The notes: generated by a model not told the origin, from the sequence alone. A stretch of 64,000 bases of DNA from Dermanyssus gallinae (GCA_003439945.1 QVRM01005454.1:173785-237784); one strand, 5' to 3'; counted from the stretch's first letter, positions 44,537 to 57,178 are shown. Program-made: numbers and translations.

Positions 44537-44706
44537 GAGCCCAGTGGCGTGGTGACATGCGTCTGCGCCTCGCTACCGGAGGAGACACCAGATAGGTGCG
44601 CGGGTTCGAGCCCCACCGTTGTACACTTATATTTATAAAGGTCCGTCTATAAAGCAGTGCGAAAAGCAGTCCCATGAACGTTAAATCTTGGCTGAGAGTC
44701 AGCCCA
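44537..44706 (+). mobile_element. tRNA-derived SINE, copy C (most complete)
   Basis: Starts GCCCAGTGGCGTGGTG. A-box region TGGCGTGGTGACATGCG, then GTCTGCGCCTCG. B box GGGTTCGAGCCCC at about 44602. Body with CACTTATATTTATAAAGG, GTCCGTCTATAAAGCAGTGC, GAAAAGCAGTCCC and ACGTTAAATCTTGGCTGAG, ending AGTCAGCCC. This plus-strand copy defines the order used for the others. Confidence 0.78.
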
Positions 44707-44884
44707 GGGATTCTATTTCAGATTCCGCAAGACGCACACACCAACGACGTGTTGCCGTTTAGCCTAACTTAGCTAAATAACTACGCTCCAATCACAAGAG
44801 GTACAAAACTTTCGACAACTGACATTCGAAGACGTTAGGAAATTACGTCTGTTTGTTTTATAGAGCGGGTCACATGTTACATGC

Positions 44885-44926
<42 letters not shown>

Positions 44927-47423
44927 CTATGTTCTTTGTTAGTGCAGTATCCATCAAAATGCCTGCACTACTTCCTTTCTTAGTAAGCGCAACCACGACG
45001 CAATTTTCGCACCGCACCACGCTGACGCAACTGCTCTCTTTGTTGGTTTCTCATCACTCACCCTGCCCCCATCTTTGGCCTATCCAATCTACATTCTACT
45101 TAGTCCAAGTCTGCGCAGTCTACATTACTCCACCGCTTTCCACACCTGTGTCGACTCCCTGCTTGTTTGTCTGCGCTGGCTTCGCCTGATCCGGGCCGCG
45201 GTTTGCGCTCTACTGGCGATAGTCGATTCTTCTCTAACCATTTGTTCTTTGCTCATGGGTTTGCTCGGACTCTTTTAGGCCGGCTACTTGTGGTCTGTAG
45301 ATGGGTGTGCATTTGGCGCATTGGCTTAACTATATTTGAAAGCCCCGACACACATCGAATGTAAAACCGTGATTCTCAAGCTGTGTCTATAGTTGACCTA
45401 ACCTGTGTCAACAACTGAAATCTGGGTGACCTGTTCAGTTGCGTTAGTAGCATATCCTTATTCGCGCCGTGTGCAACTCCTATTGCATGGCCTTGGTACT
45501 TGTATTGCTGGTATCCTGAGCAGTCCCGCTCTGCCCGTCGCCACTTCCGTGTTCCGCGTTCCGCCAGCGTCTTTTTACCCTTTTTCAGCTCACGCGACGT
45601 TTTTCCGCCGTTTCCACGATGAGTTAGTTAGCTGGGCAAGACTTCGTCAGATTCGTAGTCACTGAAGTGGCACCAAGCCATGAGACGTTGGAAATTGGCC
45701 ACGAAGTCGACCAGCGGTTCCCGACGCTACAATTTCCGCCGGTGAAAGTCGCTTCGAAGGGCTGCCAACTCTCGAACTTCTGCTGACCTCCAAGCGCTTG
45801 CAGCTGTGCCGAGACAACTTCGAGTGCCCCAACACTACCGGCGGCCCTTCTGATGCGTAAACGCATCTTGGTAGACTAATTCCGACTATTGTCTCATCCA
45901 CCTGACTGTCATCTCTAGCGAAGGTCAATTATTATTTCGCTTAAAGTTTGATTTGACTCTTGCTGATCCGTGAGAAGAATTTCTAGATGGCAACTTGGCG
46001 TTATGGCAAATTGTCGTTCGAATAAACATTTCTACTGTGCAAGTCATTAAAAATTTTGCATTGACTCGTTTGTGAAGGGAACAGTCTCTATTTATGTGCT
46101 TTGAAATTATACATGTTCGCAACTGAACTTCACATAGCTGTGCAGACTGAAGCAAATGTGTGAGAGATTTCGCTCCAGTTAAGAGTGTAAGACAACATCG
46201 TATGGAGGCAACCCTTTATAGGAATACTTTATTCTAATGTAATAGGACTCTACGCTGTAGTTCTGTTTGGGAAAACGTTCGGTTGCATCAATTTGCCAAA
46301 AACAGGATGGGTTAGCTTGTTGTCAAAACTATAACAACTTTAAAAATATTTGCTCTGGCGAGAAAAGGCAAGCCGAAGGCAGGTCAATGCAATGGGTCTT
46401 TCAATCAATCTTTGGGCTTGTAGCTGTCGTCCGCAGTATAAATATGGAACATTCAAACACATTAACAGAACTACTTTATGAGAAAGTTAGACGTCTATCT
46501 CGTACAGAAATAAAATGCAGATCTAGAGATTACCTATGTCTAACGACTACGTACATTTTAAAGCGTGTAAAGTCACACATACGTAAAACTTGTGTAAACA
46601 TATAGGTTCACACGTTGAACGTATGAAGATACTACTGTTTACTGGAATAAAATTGGAGTAATTTTGCCGATTTTAGACCGTGCTATAAATAGCACAGTCT
46701 CGTTCAGATATGCATTTGACGTTGTCGCCAGTAGCAATCGTCCGAGTGCACTTATGGAACTTAGGTAAATTGTCGTGCTGATAATCTTCTTTTACCTTAA
46801 GTACCAGCGAAGTCACCATCTTCTTTTACGCATGCAATGCGCGATACGCACGACATCAGAATAGGAAATCCGAAATCATTAGTAACTTTGTTTTAAGCAT
46901 CGGATTCAGGCAATTTTGCGTTGTTGCCATATGGAGCACGCGATTGGTAAGCTCCCTTTCTGGAAGACACGGTTATCGGAGCAGAAGCAGCAACCGTGTG
47001 CGCTAATAACAGAACATACTTACATGCATGTTCAGCTCACACCTGTATATAAGTACCTGCACACAGGCGAACTAAAAGTAAAACTGTCTGGCCGTATTTT
47101 GAACTAGCAGTCGTCGACAAATCCATTAACGAGGTGGTAACAATCAAGCAAATGGTATATTACCTGATCTCGGTCGGTCTAGTGAAACATTTATATGTAC
47201 GCAATTCCCAAAAAAGTAACAATGTATGACAGTGTAATCTCAAATAACAGAAGAACGCAGAAAAAGCAATTACCAGCATATCGCAACAATTAAGATCTGT
47301 CAAATTGACTATAGGCAGGGCTGTTGTTTTCCATTTTCCTTGTCGGCACTTTGTTTGCTAAAAAAAAAAAGAAAAACGGCTACAACCCTCACCTGTAAGA
47401 CCAAGTTCTAGGCGATCCTGCCT
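44707..47423. other. unassigned; one microsatellite
   Basis: (TA)n at 44893-44922. The minus-strand frame at 45624-45866 has a stretch vaguely like a retroelement gag but is too weak to call. Frames at 46267-46605 and 46916-47107 have no motif. Confidence 0.35.
44893..44922. repeat. (TA)n microsatellite
   Basis: Uninterrupted TA run. Confidence 0.9.
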
Positions 47424-48121
47424 TTGCTGTCCACGTATAACATCGTTTCACGATGTGCAACACGTCATGGTTGCCCGTCTTTCTCCCTCCTTTTTCTTCA
47501 CCTTCCTCTTTCCGTGCTTTTTGTTGCTCTCGTCGTCGTCGTCGTCGTTGTTGTTGTTGTTGTTGTCATTGTTGTTGTTGTTGGTGTTGTGCCTCCTCCT
47601 CATCATCATCTTCTTCTTCTCACTGGACGTGCCTGCAACGTCCTACCAGCCCCCCGTTCTGAAGATCGTTTCCACGATCATTTGAAAAGGCGCAACTGCA
47701 CGGGACGGTAAGTGCAAACCCCTTCTGCCTGACCTTTCGCGTCTGGCGTACGAGAACCATTTAGGGCCATCAACGCCCGCGGCCGCGGCACCTCAGAACC
47801 AGAAACAGCGCGCAAACGCATTACATTCCTTTGCTCGCTTGCAGAAGTAGCCGCACAGTAGCACGCCGGCGGTTCAATTCTCGATCAGCTGCTCTTCCTG
47901 ATACCGATGCTGCTGCTGTTTGTACGCATTTACTATGTATTGTTTTTCGCGTTTTTTTTTGGCATGTTCTCGGACCAGTGCACGTCGCCACTTTGGCCAT
48001 TGCTATCGCGATAGCTGAGTCCCTGACTGGTCCCTCAGCTATCCGATGCCTCTGTTGGCTAAAAGAAAGTCTTGTTGTTACGGCTCAGCCGCACATTCAC
48101 ACTCTCGTGGTTCCTCGTTGA
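47424..48121 (+). other. possible spliced transcript: two open frames joined by a canonical small intron
   Basis: The frame 47424-47707 ends at ACG|GTAAGT. TTTGCTCGCTTGCAG|AAG at 47830-47847 gives an acceptor, so the intron would be 47708-47844 (137 bp). Joined, the reading frame continues open to 48121. Against it: the first frame has no ATG at its edge and is dominated by valines from a GTC/GTT repeat (47530-47600), and no domain is seen. It may be a 5' untranslated exon pair, a long non-coding RNA, or chance. Confidence 0.2.
47530..47602. repeat. GTC/GTT trinucleotide repeat
   Basis: CGT/GTT units with small interruptions. Confidence 0.85.
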
Positions 48122-49366
48122 TTGATTTTTCCGTTTGTCCATGTCTCGTCTACGCCGCCAGCATGATTCATTTGTCGTCTCCTTCATAAGCGCAGCAGTA
48201 GAGCACGCGCTGCCGATGTGTGAGTAGGTCGTACGGCATTGCCCAAAACAAAAAAAATTGGGAGAAAGAGAGGGACAACGGGACTCAAAAGGATCGCGTG
48301 GCTTCGAAATGATCGAGGCGCACAAAGCGACTCGCCCCACAGCGCCGTCGGAGCGAGCAGTTAGCAGCAACATAAACCCTTCCATTTAAGGCAATAGCGA
48401 CAAAAATCGAAAATGACAGGGTCGTCATATACACATATTTGCCATACTTTCATACAAATGCCATACTTCGATACACACCAATATAATGCGTATGATCACC
48501 AGCTTGTGTCAAAAGCTGTCTACGCACTTACAAATAGTGCGCTTGTCGCCGTTGATAATATATACATCGAGTAGGAAACATGACATGAGTTTTTTTTTTG
48601 GCTTTGCTAGCTATCGCTAATCGGTTCGCAGCTGACATACAGAACGATACGAGGATATGTTTTGTTTCTTTCTTTGCCGACGGATACTGCTAGCCTATCT
48701 GAACAGCTACTCAACACACGGCGCGCCTAGCTCTTCGGGAAAAACATGGCTGCGGGGTTTGCTCAGTGCCTGCAGTTCGCGAAGCAGACACCGTTTTGGC
48801 TGGGCTTGCATCGTTATGAGCGGCGTGGTCGCTGACGTTCATATGAAGCCGCGTGATAAACATTGACGGCAAACAGTCTGGGCTGTGCGTGGCACTTTTT
48901 GACCACTGCTGCTAGCCGCATATGGATAAGCACCGCATGTATCCCCCTTGTGTACAAGATCTCATGCACGATGTGAATTCTACATCGATCACCTAATCGT
49001 CGCGCGTCTAAGACGAACGCAGCGATGAGCATATTAATGCCGCACAACATCCTTGTCTAAGCGTGCTGGCCTTGTTGGCTAGGGCGGTCGCCTTTGTTTG
49101 AACTAAATCTGTGTAAGTAGCGGCGCACTGGGCTCACTTCCCTACGCAGCTTTGACTCCCTACGTCTGTTGTCCATAGGGCCCGTGACCACTGATTGAAA
49201 AACTAGACCGTAATCAACGCATTTATCTAGAAGACAAGGGCACTGTGCTAGATGACGCTCTGGTTACACTAGCTCGCTAATGAATGCAGGATTCCAACCA
49301 TCTGTCACAACGCATACAGCGCCCGTTCATAGTATAAGCTGTACGATCTGGCGTAAAACTTATATG

Positions 49367-49370
<4 letters not shown>

Positions 49371-49456
<86 letters not shown>
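49371..49456. repeat. (TA)n microsatellite
   Basis: TA run of about 85 bases, interrupted once by GATG. Confidence 0.9.
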
Positions 49457-49458
<2 letters not shown>

Positions 49459-51758
49459 TTACGCAGTGAGCGGCGTATAATCTCAGTCGCTATCAGACAG
49501 CCGAACATGTGAACGTTTTTGCAAATATGCCGTCATGATTAAGTTGTTCCTTCGCTTTAGCATGCCACTATCATACGTCGTGGCAGCATGGCGTGCTTAC
49601 TTGTGCCTTTGGCGGGGGAATGGGGGTGAAAGAGTGTTGCTGAGAGGAAAGAATAGAGGGATGGCGAAAGAAATAGCGCCGACGAGATACCCGACTACTA
49701 CAAAGAGGCGCTGCTGCGTGTGTCCGCTGTATTGTGAGAACACCATCTCCAAGTAGGCTCACCGTGGGCGCTGAGGATTCAGGCGCGGAAGAAGGAAAGA
49801 CCTAAGTTGCTCTATAGCACGCGTTTGGAGGCCAAGAGGCATGCTGTCATTATTCTTTACGGAATACGGACATACAAAAATGAGCCTGTCAAATAAACGC
49901 CTACTCTCTGACCATTGAAAGGGAGGCCGAAAAACACGAAGACCCGCCACGATGTCCTAAGCAGGAGATTATTGTGACGTGAGCTCAGCAGCGTCCGCTG
50001 CTCGCCATTAAAGCTGCCGAGAGTGATGGGACGACACCAAAGCTCGACCAACCAGAAACGGAACGGGGCAGTGTACAGGGCTTGGCGGCGGAGAACGATG
50101 CGGTGGACTGCCACGATAGCGTTGACTCATTTTGGCTAGGGAGAGCATGAAATTTGTATTCTAAAAGAGGCGCGCCAGCCAACTTACAGTCAAGGGCAAG
50201 CATTGAATATGCTTTACCAGCCACTCATTCGCTCAAACTCTTGTCTAGTATACCATGTTAGGCCGGTCGTAGATAGAATGTATCCTTAAATGTTCAGGAC
50301 TTGAGTGCTTAACTTGACGGGAGTGCAGTATTAACTGCGTACGCATGTAGAATAAGACTGTGTTTTATGGCGGTATAATTAGCAAATAAGAGGTCATCTT
50401 AATCACTGAATTTGTTATGAAATAGACCTTGCACTGTTTATAATTGATTTGTCTTCCTTATATATCTTCCCTAGTCTTTTTATATGCGAGTGAAATAACG
50501 CATTTACGCAAACCGGGACGGGTGCGTTGGTTTGGATGTCGATGTTTGTGTCCAAGGATTCGACACATGCGTTTCCTATAGCATCTTAGAATGGATCTAT
50601 ATAAAGACGGCTTTCTATAGAAACAAAGAATGCATGTCATACCCTTGCAGCTCAACCGTCTATGGTACAGAACTCTTTGTTTCGAGTTTGCCATAGTGAT
50701 GCCATATTATATGGCTAATTGTGGGCGGTATATATAAAATACATTACTATACCTTGTCTTAGATATTTCAGCTTCAACATCAAGGAGAATCCTCTAGAAA
50801 AAATCAATTGTTGCCATAGCCAATTTTCAAGGTTAGTCAGGAAACGTTATAGACATAGCCGACATAACTAAATTTTGCTAGTTGTAATAGGCTTAGATGC
50901 CCGGGGTACTATAGCGTCTCTCTCTATGAGCACATCGATATATCGTTCTCGTTACTGGACGTATATTAGCTTTTATTATTTAAAAAAAATCTTTAACAAA
51001 GGAGTCGAGTAGCATGATAATGACAACCACGTCGGTGATCAAGATTGACATGACCGCTAATGAGCACCAAATGAGCCGTAGAGAAGATTGTTGGAACGTT
51101 GAGACGTCAGCTTATTTAATTTAGCGTCAAAGAAATACTCGATGATTCTTGCTGACGACGCGAAACACACATGACGACGCTGCGCAGCGCCCGTGCGAGC
51201 AAAGGGGCTCTGCCTCTGCAGCACTGAAGGCCTTTCAGTGAAGTGCACATCACGACATCAGAAAAGGGTTTGAGGGAAGCCAAAAGTTCTTTAGGCTCCA
51301 TCATTCCTAAAGCAAGCACTATGCGGGACAGAACGAGCTGGTAGATGAACGTTCACAAGGCAGTCGAGGTAGAGAAGGCTGCGAGGGAAAGAAAACAGGG
51401 CTTTCCGCAAAACCTCGATGCACCATCCAGGACGCAAAAAGACAGGCACCAACGCGGTTGAGTGGCGTAATCCATCGCTTGATATCTTAAAAAACTAAGA
51501 GATTACATGACCTCTCAATTATAAGCACGAAATATTTTGTCATAAAAACTCCGTCAAGCTCCTAAACAAAATTGAGTGATGTTTTTGTGACGTGTAGAGA
51601 GATATTGCTTTAAGAGCCTTTAAGTTCCGGTTTCCTACGACGCGCGTTGACGTAACAGTTGAGTGGAAAAATAGTAGGTTCATCAGTTATACTGAACTAA
51701 CGCTGCGTTGTCCATCTCACACTGCATTATTTGTTTTAATTCATGGTGAATCCATGGG

Positions 51759-51820
51759 AGGACTTAAATAATGTTTACTTGATGCATAAAAATGCATCAA
51801 GTAAACATTTATAAGTCCCC
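51759..51820. other. long near-perfect hairpin
   Basis: AATGTTTACTTGATGCAT (51770-51787) faces its exact reverse complement (51792-51809) across a four-base AAAA loop. The pairing continues outward imperfectly to GGACTTA on the left and TAAGTCC on the right, giving arms of about 28 bases. Confidence 0.85.
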
Positions 51821-53029
51821 GTAAATAGTACTACAGGATCAAAACGCCTGCAATACTGCTGTTTTTTTTCACTCCGTCAACACGACATCACTCTTTAAAA
51901 AAGAAACAATACGCTTACTTACAGCGAAATCTAGCAAGGCAACGGGCAGCAATGCAGCATCACATAGTGCGGTTCTATTCTTGCGAATGTAACAGTGAGT
52001 ATAAATAGAAATAAAGGGTCTGTGCCGTTATGCATAAAGACACTCATAGTAAGCCTATTTTCTATCAATATTCCTCTAGAAATTTCAGTCGTTCTTATAC
52101 TGTGGCTCGATAGTGATCGATAAATGGGTATGCATTGTTGCCCTGTTGCGCCCTTCCTCTGAGCGATGAGTATCTTGGGGTATTGGGCAAGCAAAACGTG
52201 ACCTGGCCACGTTGCCTCATATGCGGTAGTGGCGTTAGGACGATGCCGCCTCGACCACCGGTACCATCCCGCCATGATTACCAATACTGCAAGACGCGTT
52301 GAAGCTGTTTAACTAGGCAAACTGCATTTGTGATATACTTGTCTTGTTGCTCTGATTGTGCCAACTTGTTCAATTCGTTTCTATTGTTGACGATACCAAC
52401 TAAGTTGTCAACGTCCAGCTTCGTAGCTTGTAGATCCGAAGCTCTACGACATCTCACGGTAAGCATCGTTAAAGGTCAGCCTGCATGTAATTAACGTGTG
52501 CATCTGCAGTCAGATGTAATTAAACAAATCGTAATCAGACAGAGTCATGCACCGACGTTAGCGCTCAGAAATCTCCACGCATACCATTGAAAGGCGTAGG
52601 CAAAGTGTAGTGTCTCGTCTGATGCCTTCTTAAGCCTAGAGAGCAATATTTAACGCAAAACGATTAGGATCGAAAGCCAATACCCTAATAAAACTCCGGC
52701 GAAGGTATAATCGTAACTGTATTTTTAGCTAATAATTCCATTTAATAAATAAAAAATGTCCATACAAATGTTCTCAACAACAAACTTTAAAGACGTCATA
52801 GATAACATTTTCGTAATTTCGCTTTGATTGATTTGAGGTGTTTAGCGTGCGTACTTTGAAAGCTAGTATACAACGTAATCAACTAGTACAGCTACTACCT
52901 AACGTAATTGGAATTTACTACATTTTGCGAAAAAACCTTATTCAAGGGATAACGCCGTTAGAATACGAATGTGTACCCTATAATTGTCATGGCTTTTCGC
53001 GGCGGGCACTTCTATAGGCACGGTGCAAC

Positions 53030-54420
53030 CTCGGGAGCTAACCGCGTCGATTTTGAATCCGATTCTCTAGAGCGTAGCGTACGACAGCATTCTAGAAAGC
53101 AAAGACCTACCTGAGGGCGTGGAGACCTTGGTCTACGCCGACGACCTAGCCCTCGTGACAACTGCCTGGAGGGGGCAGTCAACGTAGCGCTAGACAAGGT
53201 TATAGGCTGGATGAAAGCACACGATCTCAGGCTCGCTCTCACAAAAGACCGAAGCATCTACCTCACTCGCAGAAAGAGGACAAGAGGAATCTCCATTACC
53301 GCGGCTGGCCACCTGGTTGAGATCAAGCGGGTCGCAAAGTACCTTGGAGTAATTCTGGTTACGGGTTTTAAACGATAAACTCACTTACGCTATATAGTTG
53401 GAAATGTCCAGCAAATATCTCAAAATCTAACTAGACTGATGCCCAGAGAAAATGGGCGTCGGAAGCCGAGAGAAGGCTTCTAAGAACCGTAGCTTAAGCT
53501 ATCGTCCTATATGCCGCCCCAGACAGCCAGAAATCGGCACAAACTCTGCTCGGTTCAGATGACAGTGACCATACAAATGAATCGGGCGTACGCCGTAATC
53601 GTAACCACGTCGACGATTTCTAATCTTGGCTAAATGGCTTCCATGGGATCTACTGGCGGAATGAGAGCACATAACCCAGATGAACCACTTGACTATGCAG
53701 ATCTCAAAGACGCAACGACGGCTGGAAATATGGTTGGGAGAGGACCGAGCATTAAACCACGGGTTGCAGCCACAGGAAGCTCTCGTACAACGCCACCCAG
53801 GTGCTCACTGGCAATGGGCAATTCTAGTCACACATGGCCAGGATACGAAAGGCAGAGTTGGACACGTGTATCCTTCGCCCCTCGGGGGAGTTAAACGATG
53901 TGGAGCACACCACCTGCCCAGGCTAGGGCTGCCGCCACACCTATTACCATACCACACCCCAGACACCAGCAGTGCGTGGCGTGCATGATGGCCTCGGAAG
54001 CGGGTTAGAGGGAAGAAAGGTCAGCACTTGATTCCATCATAAGGCTAAACATAACTCTAAAGCGGGACAGGGGCAGAACGCTAGTCAACGCCATGGCAGA
54101 GCAGGTCAACCCAAGAAGCCGAGGGAGGGCGGGCAGAGAAGATGCACTCCGTCGGGAAGGAGTAGCATAAGTGAGGTGCATGGAGCGCTAGAGAACTGGG
54201 ACTCTACCCTCGCGGTGTCAAAGAAATTCCGACAGATAGTAGTCTAGAACAAAAAACAACCTCCTTAAAATTCCTAAGAGGGAATGTCACCGTCTTGCCG
54301 TTTTTGTCACGCGCCAAGGTATAGATGGCATCTTATTAAATATTTGTATTGTGTTTGTGTAATTTACATCTAATAAATTGCGGTCTGGCGAAATTTTCTA
54401 ATAAAAATAAAACCAAAAAA
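53030..54420 (+). pseudogene. R1-type LINE remnant, RT to 3' tail
   Basis: From about 53020 one frame gives 'ASILNPIL', a stop where the family has W, 'SVAYDSIL', 'LPEGVETLVYADDLALVTT' with the catalytic box at 53133-53144. A frameshift follows, then 'VIGWMKAHDLRLALTKDRSI' and 'VAKYLGVIL' (about 53330-53355), all as in R1-type ORF2. Around 53440-53510 'RRLLRTVA' and 'AIVLYAAP' mark the thumb. At 53795-53915 'VLTGNGQF', 'DTCILRPSGELNDVEHTTC' shows the C-terminal zinc-knuckle region, with the second cysteine lost. The element closes with an AATAAAAATAAAACC tail near 54400-54420. Many stops and shifts make it inactive, and its 5' half is missing. Confidence 0.72.
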
Positions 54421-54539
54421 ATCGGTTCTGACTCCTTTAAATACCCATTGTCATGATCAACCTAATCCTGCTTGGAAACTTCATATTAGGTTCGACTATA
54501 AGTAGGTACGCTATATGAGGCTTCTAATTTGTGCTAGCA

Positions 54540-55245
54540 CGCAAACGGAGCGTGCCCCCCTGTAGTAAGCACGTCTGCACAATATTTGTGGTCGACGATG
54601 CCAAAGTTGCCAAATGCGCTGTGTTTAGTAAACGACAGATGCTATTGATGAGTCCGTAATCGTATGCGTTACCCATACACCGGCTTTGGATGCCGGCTAC
54701 TGAATGATGACTTGTTAACCTTGCTGTGCTGTGGTGGCCTCGCTGGCCCGTCTGAGGAAGGCCAAGGTCTCCGGCATTGTTCTGGTTCCTGTATACAGGG
54801 CGCTCCTGGAATCCATTCTCACTTACGGAATCACTATATGGGGCGTAACCTACTCGCGAACCGTGCACTCGTTGCGAGTGATCAAGAATAATGCGGTGCG
54901 AGCCATTACTGGTCTGTGTCGTCGGGACGACGTGTCGCCATGGTACGGCAGACTCGGACTACTCAAATTCGATCAGCTGGCACGAATACATTTAGCCGTG
55001 CTTGCCCATAAGGTGGTTAAAGCCAAACTACCTCCAGGTTGCGAATTCAAATTCCAACTGACCTCCTTCAGGTCTCAGCGATATGAGGGCCAACTCAGGG
55101 TTCAGGTTGACCTTAACGCAGCATTCTCTAGCCTGCATGCTGCCAAAAGTATGAAACGAGCTCTTGCAGGATCTCCAAAATACGGAGCGGGTCGGCGTTT
55201 TTAGAAGACGTTTAACCAAGGAACTTAATGCTGAAAACAATTGTT
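54540..55245 (+). pseudogene. LINE ORF2 C-terminal remnant (CR1/jockey/I-like)
   Basis: The frame 54731-55204 reads 'RALLESILTYGITIWG', 'RVIKNNAVRAITGL', 'PWYGRLGLLKFDQLARIHLA' and 'LAHKVVKAKLP'. This is the conserved post-RT helical region of CR1/jockey-type ORF2 ('YG...W.......I...Q..A+R.I...', then 'L..L.IL.+'). The first codon is not ATG. The upstream 190 bases contain decayed thumb sequence in other frames. After a frame change 'RRLTKELNAEN' closes the reading at about 55240. The RT catalytic part is absent. Confidence 0.6.
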
Positions 55246-55564
55246 CTTAGTTTTTAAATCAGTAAATTGTCGACATTGTGCAAGATTAGATTACCCTTTG
55301 ATATGTGTATACGATGGGTATACAGAAAATGAAAAAGAAAAACAAATATATAGATTTGTGTGTGTATAATATACATATATTGTGATTACCCTTGACAGAT
55401 GCAGGTGCTCCAACGATAGGTATTTTTATTAAGATATGACTATGACATAAATTGTGACAGATTGCCTGTAAAAGAGCATGTCAATAAAACAATCTGATAA
55501 GCAAGTAATACAGCAAGTCGGAGGCTCTACGACTCGACAGAGGAATTTGACGGATTGAGGCTAT

Positions 55565-55800
55565 GTAAAGTTACTGTCGTGCATGCCGTTGTGTGAGCAA
55601 AGTTTTAAAAAGATTGCGCGAGAGAATCCGGCCCAAAAGGCCTGCACGCTGGGTAAACAACTCTTGGATTCTCCATTACGACAATGCACCGGCACACGCA
55701 TCGTTACTGATTTTGGATTATGTGATGAAATATCTTCCTATTCGCCTGGCTCTTTGCGACTATTTCCTGCTTCTAATGAGGGTAGCATAAGTGCATTGTA
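55565..55800 (+). pseudogene. mariner transposase fragment, a second lineage
   Basis: The frame 55593-55790 has 'VLKRLRERIRPKRP', 'NNSWILHYDNAPAHASLLI' and 'ALCDYFLL'. This is the region around the second and third catalytic aspartates of mariner transposases. The stretch between them is shortened, so the DD34D spacing is lost, and no terminal repeats were seen. The sequence differs clearly from the two mariner copies at 2263 and 19636, so it is an older or different family. Confidence 0.6.
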
Positions 55801-57002
55801 GCACGCGATAGTTAATTTGAAAGGAACAAAAACGCTTTGGAAGATTAAATACATATTTTGATTTTTATACATTTGTGTGAGAAATTTTCAATCCGCTATA
55901 TATATATATATGTAGAGAGAGCGAAATAAGGAGTGAACGTTTATTAGTACGTAAACATCTATGTATAGACATGACAATCACTAAAGTATTCAGATTATAC
56001 GGGAAGGTCACATAACTACGAACGCTTCTCGAACAACAATCTAACAGATTTTCGGCCGTTGGAATTCACTAATGCAACGAAACTCGGCAAGGCTTTTAGT
56101 CAAGTCTTATACCGGAAGGAATTGCACGTAAATGTGTGTGTGTGTGTGTGTGAGTGTTCGCCGTACATCGTTCCTTTGAGTGCACTGTGACATAGCGAAA
56201 GGGGGATTTCTATAAGAGCAGCTATAAACGGAACACTGGCTGTGCTGCACTCCATTTGCGCTGTGCCCTCCGAGGCATCGAGTGCGCCTAGTCGAAACTC
56301 ATTAGTAAGTAATTCCAGCACTCAATCTTAGCGTCGAAGTGGCGCTATCGACTTAATTTAGATTGCCATCAGAGCTAAGTTTAGTTTTATACGATGGGGT
56401 CAGGCTAAATCGGTTCAAACTTTCGGGCTGTCTGAACGTATCCGGAATGCGTTCATGTGCTAAGTATCTGGTATCTAACAGGAGCCTGCCTCAAGTAGTA
56501 TGTAAACGCGAACACCAGCCATGGCTGACCCAGCTACTGCGTCTCAGTAATTTCGGCAAGGGTCAACTATTGTCCACACTATTCGTGCCAGACCGAGCCC
56601 TAATAAAATTAGAAAGCTCGTTCGTTTAGGAGCAAATGCGACAGTTAGCAGGATTGCGGCCAAGCACGCGACTGCAGAAAAGCGGAATCGGGCTCTGACA
56701 CAGCAGAGCGGAAATTTCACAAAAAAGTGCGCCGTTTGATGACTCAAGTGAGGCAGTCGAAGGTGCATTTTGCACGACTATCATATTTCAAAAGATGCAT
56801 TTTGAGATCTAAGTTCGATGTGTCATTGCAAACCGTGTGCCACAACATTTGTACGGCCACTAGTCTTCAAAAAAATCTAGTCTGCAAGCCCGGAGCTGTT
56901 CTTGATCCGTGATGGGGGGTCATATACCCAGAAATAACTCACAATTTGATATTTTATTTTTGTGCAAACTAAAGCATTATAATATTAAGTTGAATTGCAA
57001 GG

Positions 57003-57003
<1 letters not shown>
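55801..57003. other. unassigned; small repeats
   Basis: Short TA run at 55897-55910 and (GT)n at 56133-56152. No gene recognised. Confidence 0.4.
56133..56152. repeat. (GT)n microsatellite
   Basis: Ten GT units. Confidence 0.9.
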
Positions 57004-57004
<1 letters not shown>

Positions 57005-57090
<86 letters not shown>

Positions 57091-57092
57091 TA

Positions 57093-57176
<84 letters not shown>
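57005..57176. repeat. long (TA)n microsatellite
   Basis: About 170 bases of TA, broken twice near 57083-57098. The longest dinucleotide run in the window. Confidence 0.95.

Positions 57177-57178
<2 letters not shown>

Larger units (their letters stand above)
48122..53029. other. unassigned; microsatellite and palindrome
   Basis: No gene named. Contains (TA)n at 49371-49456, the hairpin at 51759-51820, a possible tRNA-like remnant at about 49060-49170 (GGCTAGGGCGGTCGCC and a poor B box), and short frames without motifs (for example minus strand 49985-50224 and 52278-52466). Confidence 0.35.

Noticed and set aside
45624..45866. Possible gypsy-like gag fragment on the minus strand
   Set aside because: Only a vague resemblance, no zinc knuckle or protease nearby.
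47453..47685. Poly-Cys, poly-Leu and poly-Val frames over trinucleotide repeats, also at 31740-32144, 60330-60593 and 61478-61737
   Set aside because: Products of simple repeats read in different frames.
49060..49170. Possible tRNA-like sequence
   Set aside because: A-box resemblance but a poor B box and no cloverleaf.
51770..51809. Possible microRNA precursor
   Set aside because: The loop is only four bases and the arms almost perfect; animal precursors usually have longer loops and mismatches.
57005..57176. Open frames made of Ile-Tyr repeats across the (TA)n runs
   Set aside because: TA repeats have no stop codons in some frames; not coding.
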